8,530 bases of DNA. Source: Desulfobacterales bacterium (lineage in GTDB: Bacteria > Desulfobacterota > Desulfobacteria > Desulfobacterales > RPRI01). Below the pieces are notes generated by a model that was not told where the DNA came from, did no database searches, and saw only the letters and a list, made by a program, of their open reading frames with translations. Position 1 is the stretch's first letter. Every line of letters begins with the position of its first letter. Location of the stretch: positions 1 to 8,530 of the forward strand of contig JAGVOC010000162.1 of assembly GCA_020052975.1 (NCBI GenBank), read 5' to 3'. Of this stretch, positions 7,829 through 8,530 are shown in pieces. The position numbers were made by a program, and so were the translations under genes.

Positions 7829-8055
7829 GAATTCCTTTCCTTATCAAGGTAGCTGTCAGTATCCACATCCTTCCAGACTTCCTTGTGCAATCCCATCATG
7901 TAATTGGTATAACTTTTTGGCTTGGGGTAGATAATCAAGCTCCCTTCCTTAACCTTCATTAATAACTCGTCACCTGGCCCTATCTCTAAGGCTTCTCTGA
8001 CATGTTTTGGAATCACCACCTGACATTTACTGCTTAATTTAACCCCTACTTCCAT
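7816..8055 (-). CDS. vapB: VapB-like antitoxin, AbrB/MazE/SpoVT DNA-binding domain
   Basis: A 79-residue protein. Residues 3-47 form a swapped-hairpin AbrB fold: VKLSSKCQVVIPKHVREAL is the classic first half (SSKGQVVIPKxVRxxL in the family), followed by GPGDELLMKVKEGSLIIYP. The usual Gly of SSKGQ is Cys here (residue 11), a mild departure. The tail, from about residue 48, with KSYTNYMMGLHKEVW and then DSYLDKERNSW, is the type of extended segment that wraps around and blocks a PIN toxin. The ATG start is supported by AGGAG (8064-8068) with an 8-base spacer. It is the first gene of a two-gene operon and overlaps the toxin start by 13 bases, consistent with translational coupling. It should neutralise the toxin encoded next and repress the operon through the dyads just upstream. 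The assignment as antitoxin is secure by domain plus context; the exact VapB subfamily is not known. Confidence 0.9.
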   Translation of the reverse strand: MEVGVKLSSKCQVVIPKHVREALEIGPGDELLMKVKEGSLIIYPKPKSYTNYMMGLHKEVWKDVDTDSYLDKERNSWEK

Positions 8056-8097
8056 TTTACTTTCTCCTCTGTTTCTTACTTTTTAGATTTCAACTTA

Positions 8098-8126
8098 ATT
8101 GTATTCAATAGTAAAAACAATGTCAA
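8098..8126 (-). promoter_or_regulatory. Promoter of the vapBC operon
   Basis: Read on the minus strand, the -35 box TTGACA (8121-8126) matches the sigma70 consensus exactly. It is followed after exactly 17 bases by TACAAT (8098-8103), one base off the TATAAT consensus. Transcription would start near 8091, giving a leader of roughly 35 bases before the vapB ATG at 8055. This is the strongest promoter-like sequence I found in the window. Confidence 0.75.
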
Positions 8127-8136
8127 ATGTTTTTAC
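8111..8136. promoter_or_regulatory. Candidate autoregulatory operator: perfect 9-bp inverted repeat
   Basis: GTAAAAACA (8111-8119) and TGTTTTTAC (8128-8136) are exact reverse complements separated by 8 bases. The spacer holds most of the -35 hexamer of the vapBC promoter. AbrB-type antitoxins bind palindromic DNA as dimers and repress their own operon, more strongly when bound to the toxin. A dyad centred on the -35 box is the expected position for such a site. A second short dyad, ATTG-TATT-CAAT, covers 8098-8109 and overlaps the -10 box. The repeats and their positions are seen directly; the assignment to VapB is inference. Confidence 0.6.
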
Positions 8137-8376
8137 CTCATGACTGATACACCAGTATTGTATACACGACAGTTATGCTTTTCTCACCTAGGGGATAATG
8201 CCCGAAAGGGGATTTTTTAATAGGGTTTACCTTATCCAGATGTAGGTTTTATCCTTCAGGCTAGAATATCTTAAGGGGGCAGAGTCATTTTCTTGAGTGA
8301 TATAAATTAAAGGGTTTGGCATAAGATAGGACTTGATCAGAATAGTATAGGAAAGAACACCCGAAGAGACACTACT
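8137..8376. other. Intergenic stretch between etfA and the vapBC promoter region
   Basis: About 240 bases with no open frame that resembles a protein and no tRNA-like fold that I could find. Immediately after the etfA stop I looked for a rho-independent terminator on the minus strand and did not find a convincing stem plus T-run. A small CCC-GAAA-GGG stem followed by a T-run lies near 8201-8218, but it points along the plus strand, where no gene precedes it. Nothing else is assigned here. Confidence 0.5.
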
Positions 8377-8530
8377 CTAACCTTTCAGAGACTCAATGAG
8401 TGCCGGTATTACTTTAGAAGCATCACCGACAATACCATAATCGGCTACCTTAAATATAGGGGCCTTTTCATCAGTATTAATGGCTACGATAGTGCCTGAA
8501 TTTTGCATTCCTACAATGTGCTGCCCTGCG
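8377..8530 (-). CDS. etfA: Electron transfer flavoprotein subunit alpha, C-terminal end (partial)
   Basis: This is the last 50 codons of a gene whose start lies beyond the right edge; the stop is TAG at 8377-8379. EtfA is the FAD-carrying half of the soluble EtfAB heterodimer, which takes electrons from acyl-CoA and related dehydrogenases and passes them to a quinone oxidoreductase or, in bifurcating forms, to ferredoxin. The visible peptide has the family's C-terminal FAD-domain signature: GQHIVGM, then an NSGTIVAIN segment, then [15 protein letters not shown], and a closing helix ending in ALIESLKG. The SGxxxxxIN and ADYGIVGD pieces are the usual FAD-contacting and dimer-facing parts of the family. 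The C-terminus is full length by comparison with the usual EtfA ending. It is a housekeeping gene and marks the boundary between core genome and the accessory region to its left. A bifurcating role cannot be judged because etfB and the N-terminal half are not visible. Confidence 0.93.
   Translation of the reverse strand, partial: AGQHIVGMQNSGTIVAINTDEKAPIFKVADYGIVGDASKVIPALIESLKG

Noticed and set aside
8201..8218. CCC-GAAA-GGG stem followed by a T-run as a terminator
   Set aside because: The stem is only 3 bp before a mismatch and it points along the plus strand, where no gene precedes it.

Overview
The window looks like a chromosomal accessory stretch from a mesophilic, moderately AT-leaning bacterium. 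Every gene I can support lies on the minus strand, so the natural reading order runs from the right edge to the left. The taxonomy cannot be fixed from one window. The electron-transfer flavoprotein gene, the AbrB-type VapB / PIN-type VapC pair and the TGTCATTTCGA...GAGAAATCTT palindromic repeat would fit an anaerobic or syntrophic lineage (Planctomycetota/Brocadiales, Nitrospirota or Desulfobacterota are guesses). No rRNA, tRNA or CRISPR was seen.

Layout in transcription order: (i) 8530-8377, the last 50 codons of etfA, a core metabolic gene running off the right edge. (ii) 8376-8137, an intergenic stretch without a recognisable gene. (iii) 8136-7364, a vapBC toxin-antitoxin operon with a near-consensus sigma70-type promoter (TTGACA-17-TACAAT). 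The -35 box sits in the loop of a perfect 9+9 bp inverted repeat that looks like an autoregulatory operator. (iv) 7307-7232, a palindromic interspersed repeat. (v) 7168-1667, a single 1833-codon gene for a giant protein with an N-terminal sacsin/Hsp90-like GHKL ATPase domain and a C-terminal DUF3883-like PD-(D/E)xK nuclease domain. (vi) 1666-1311, a gene-poor stretch with GTCCC-type repeat-like motifs. (vii) 1310-201, an integral-membrane acyltransferase of the heparan-alpha-glucosaminide N-acetyltransferase-like family (DUF5009/COG4299). (viii) 142-82, a frameshifted fragment of a second vapC, about 90% identical to the matching 3' part of the intact vapC.

The main point of interest is the giant ATPase-nuclease. 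Its ends carry intact catalytic signatures (E53/N57/D60, NDG, GNKGIGF; and E1703, D1745, E1758-x-K1760). About 1400 residues between them match nothing I recognise. The architecture (nucleotide-driven conformational machine plus nuclease, beside a toxin-antitoxin pair, between repeat scars) is that of a candidate stand-alone anti-phage or anti-plasmid system; that role is inference. The giant gene and the acyltransferase are bracketed by same-orientation vapC 3'-end sequences about 7.3 kb apart. This suggests the block arrived by, or could be lost by, recombination at vapC-like sequence.
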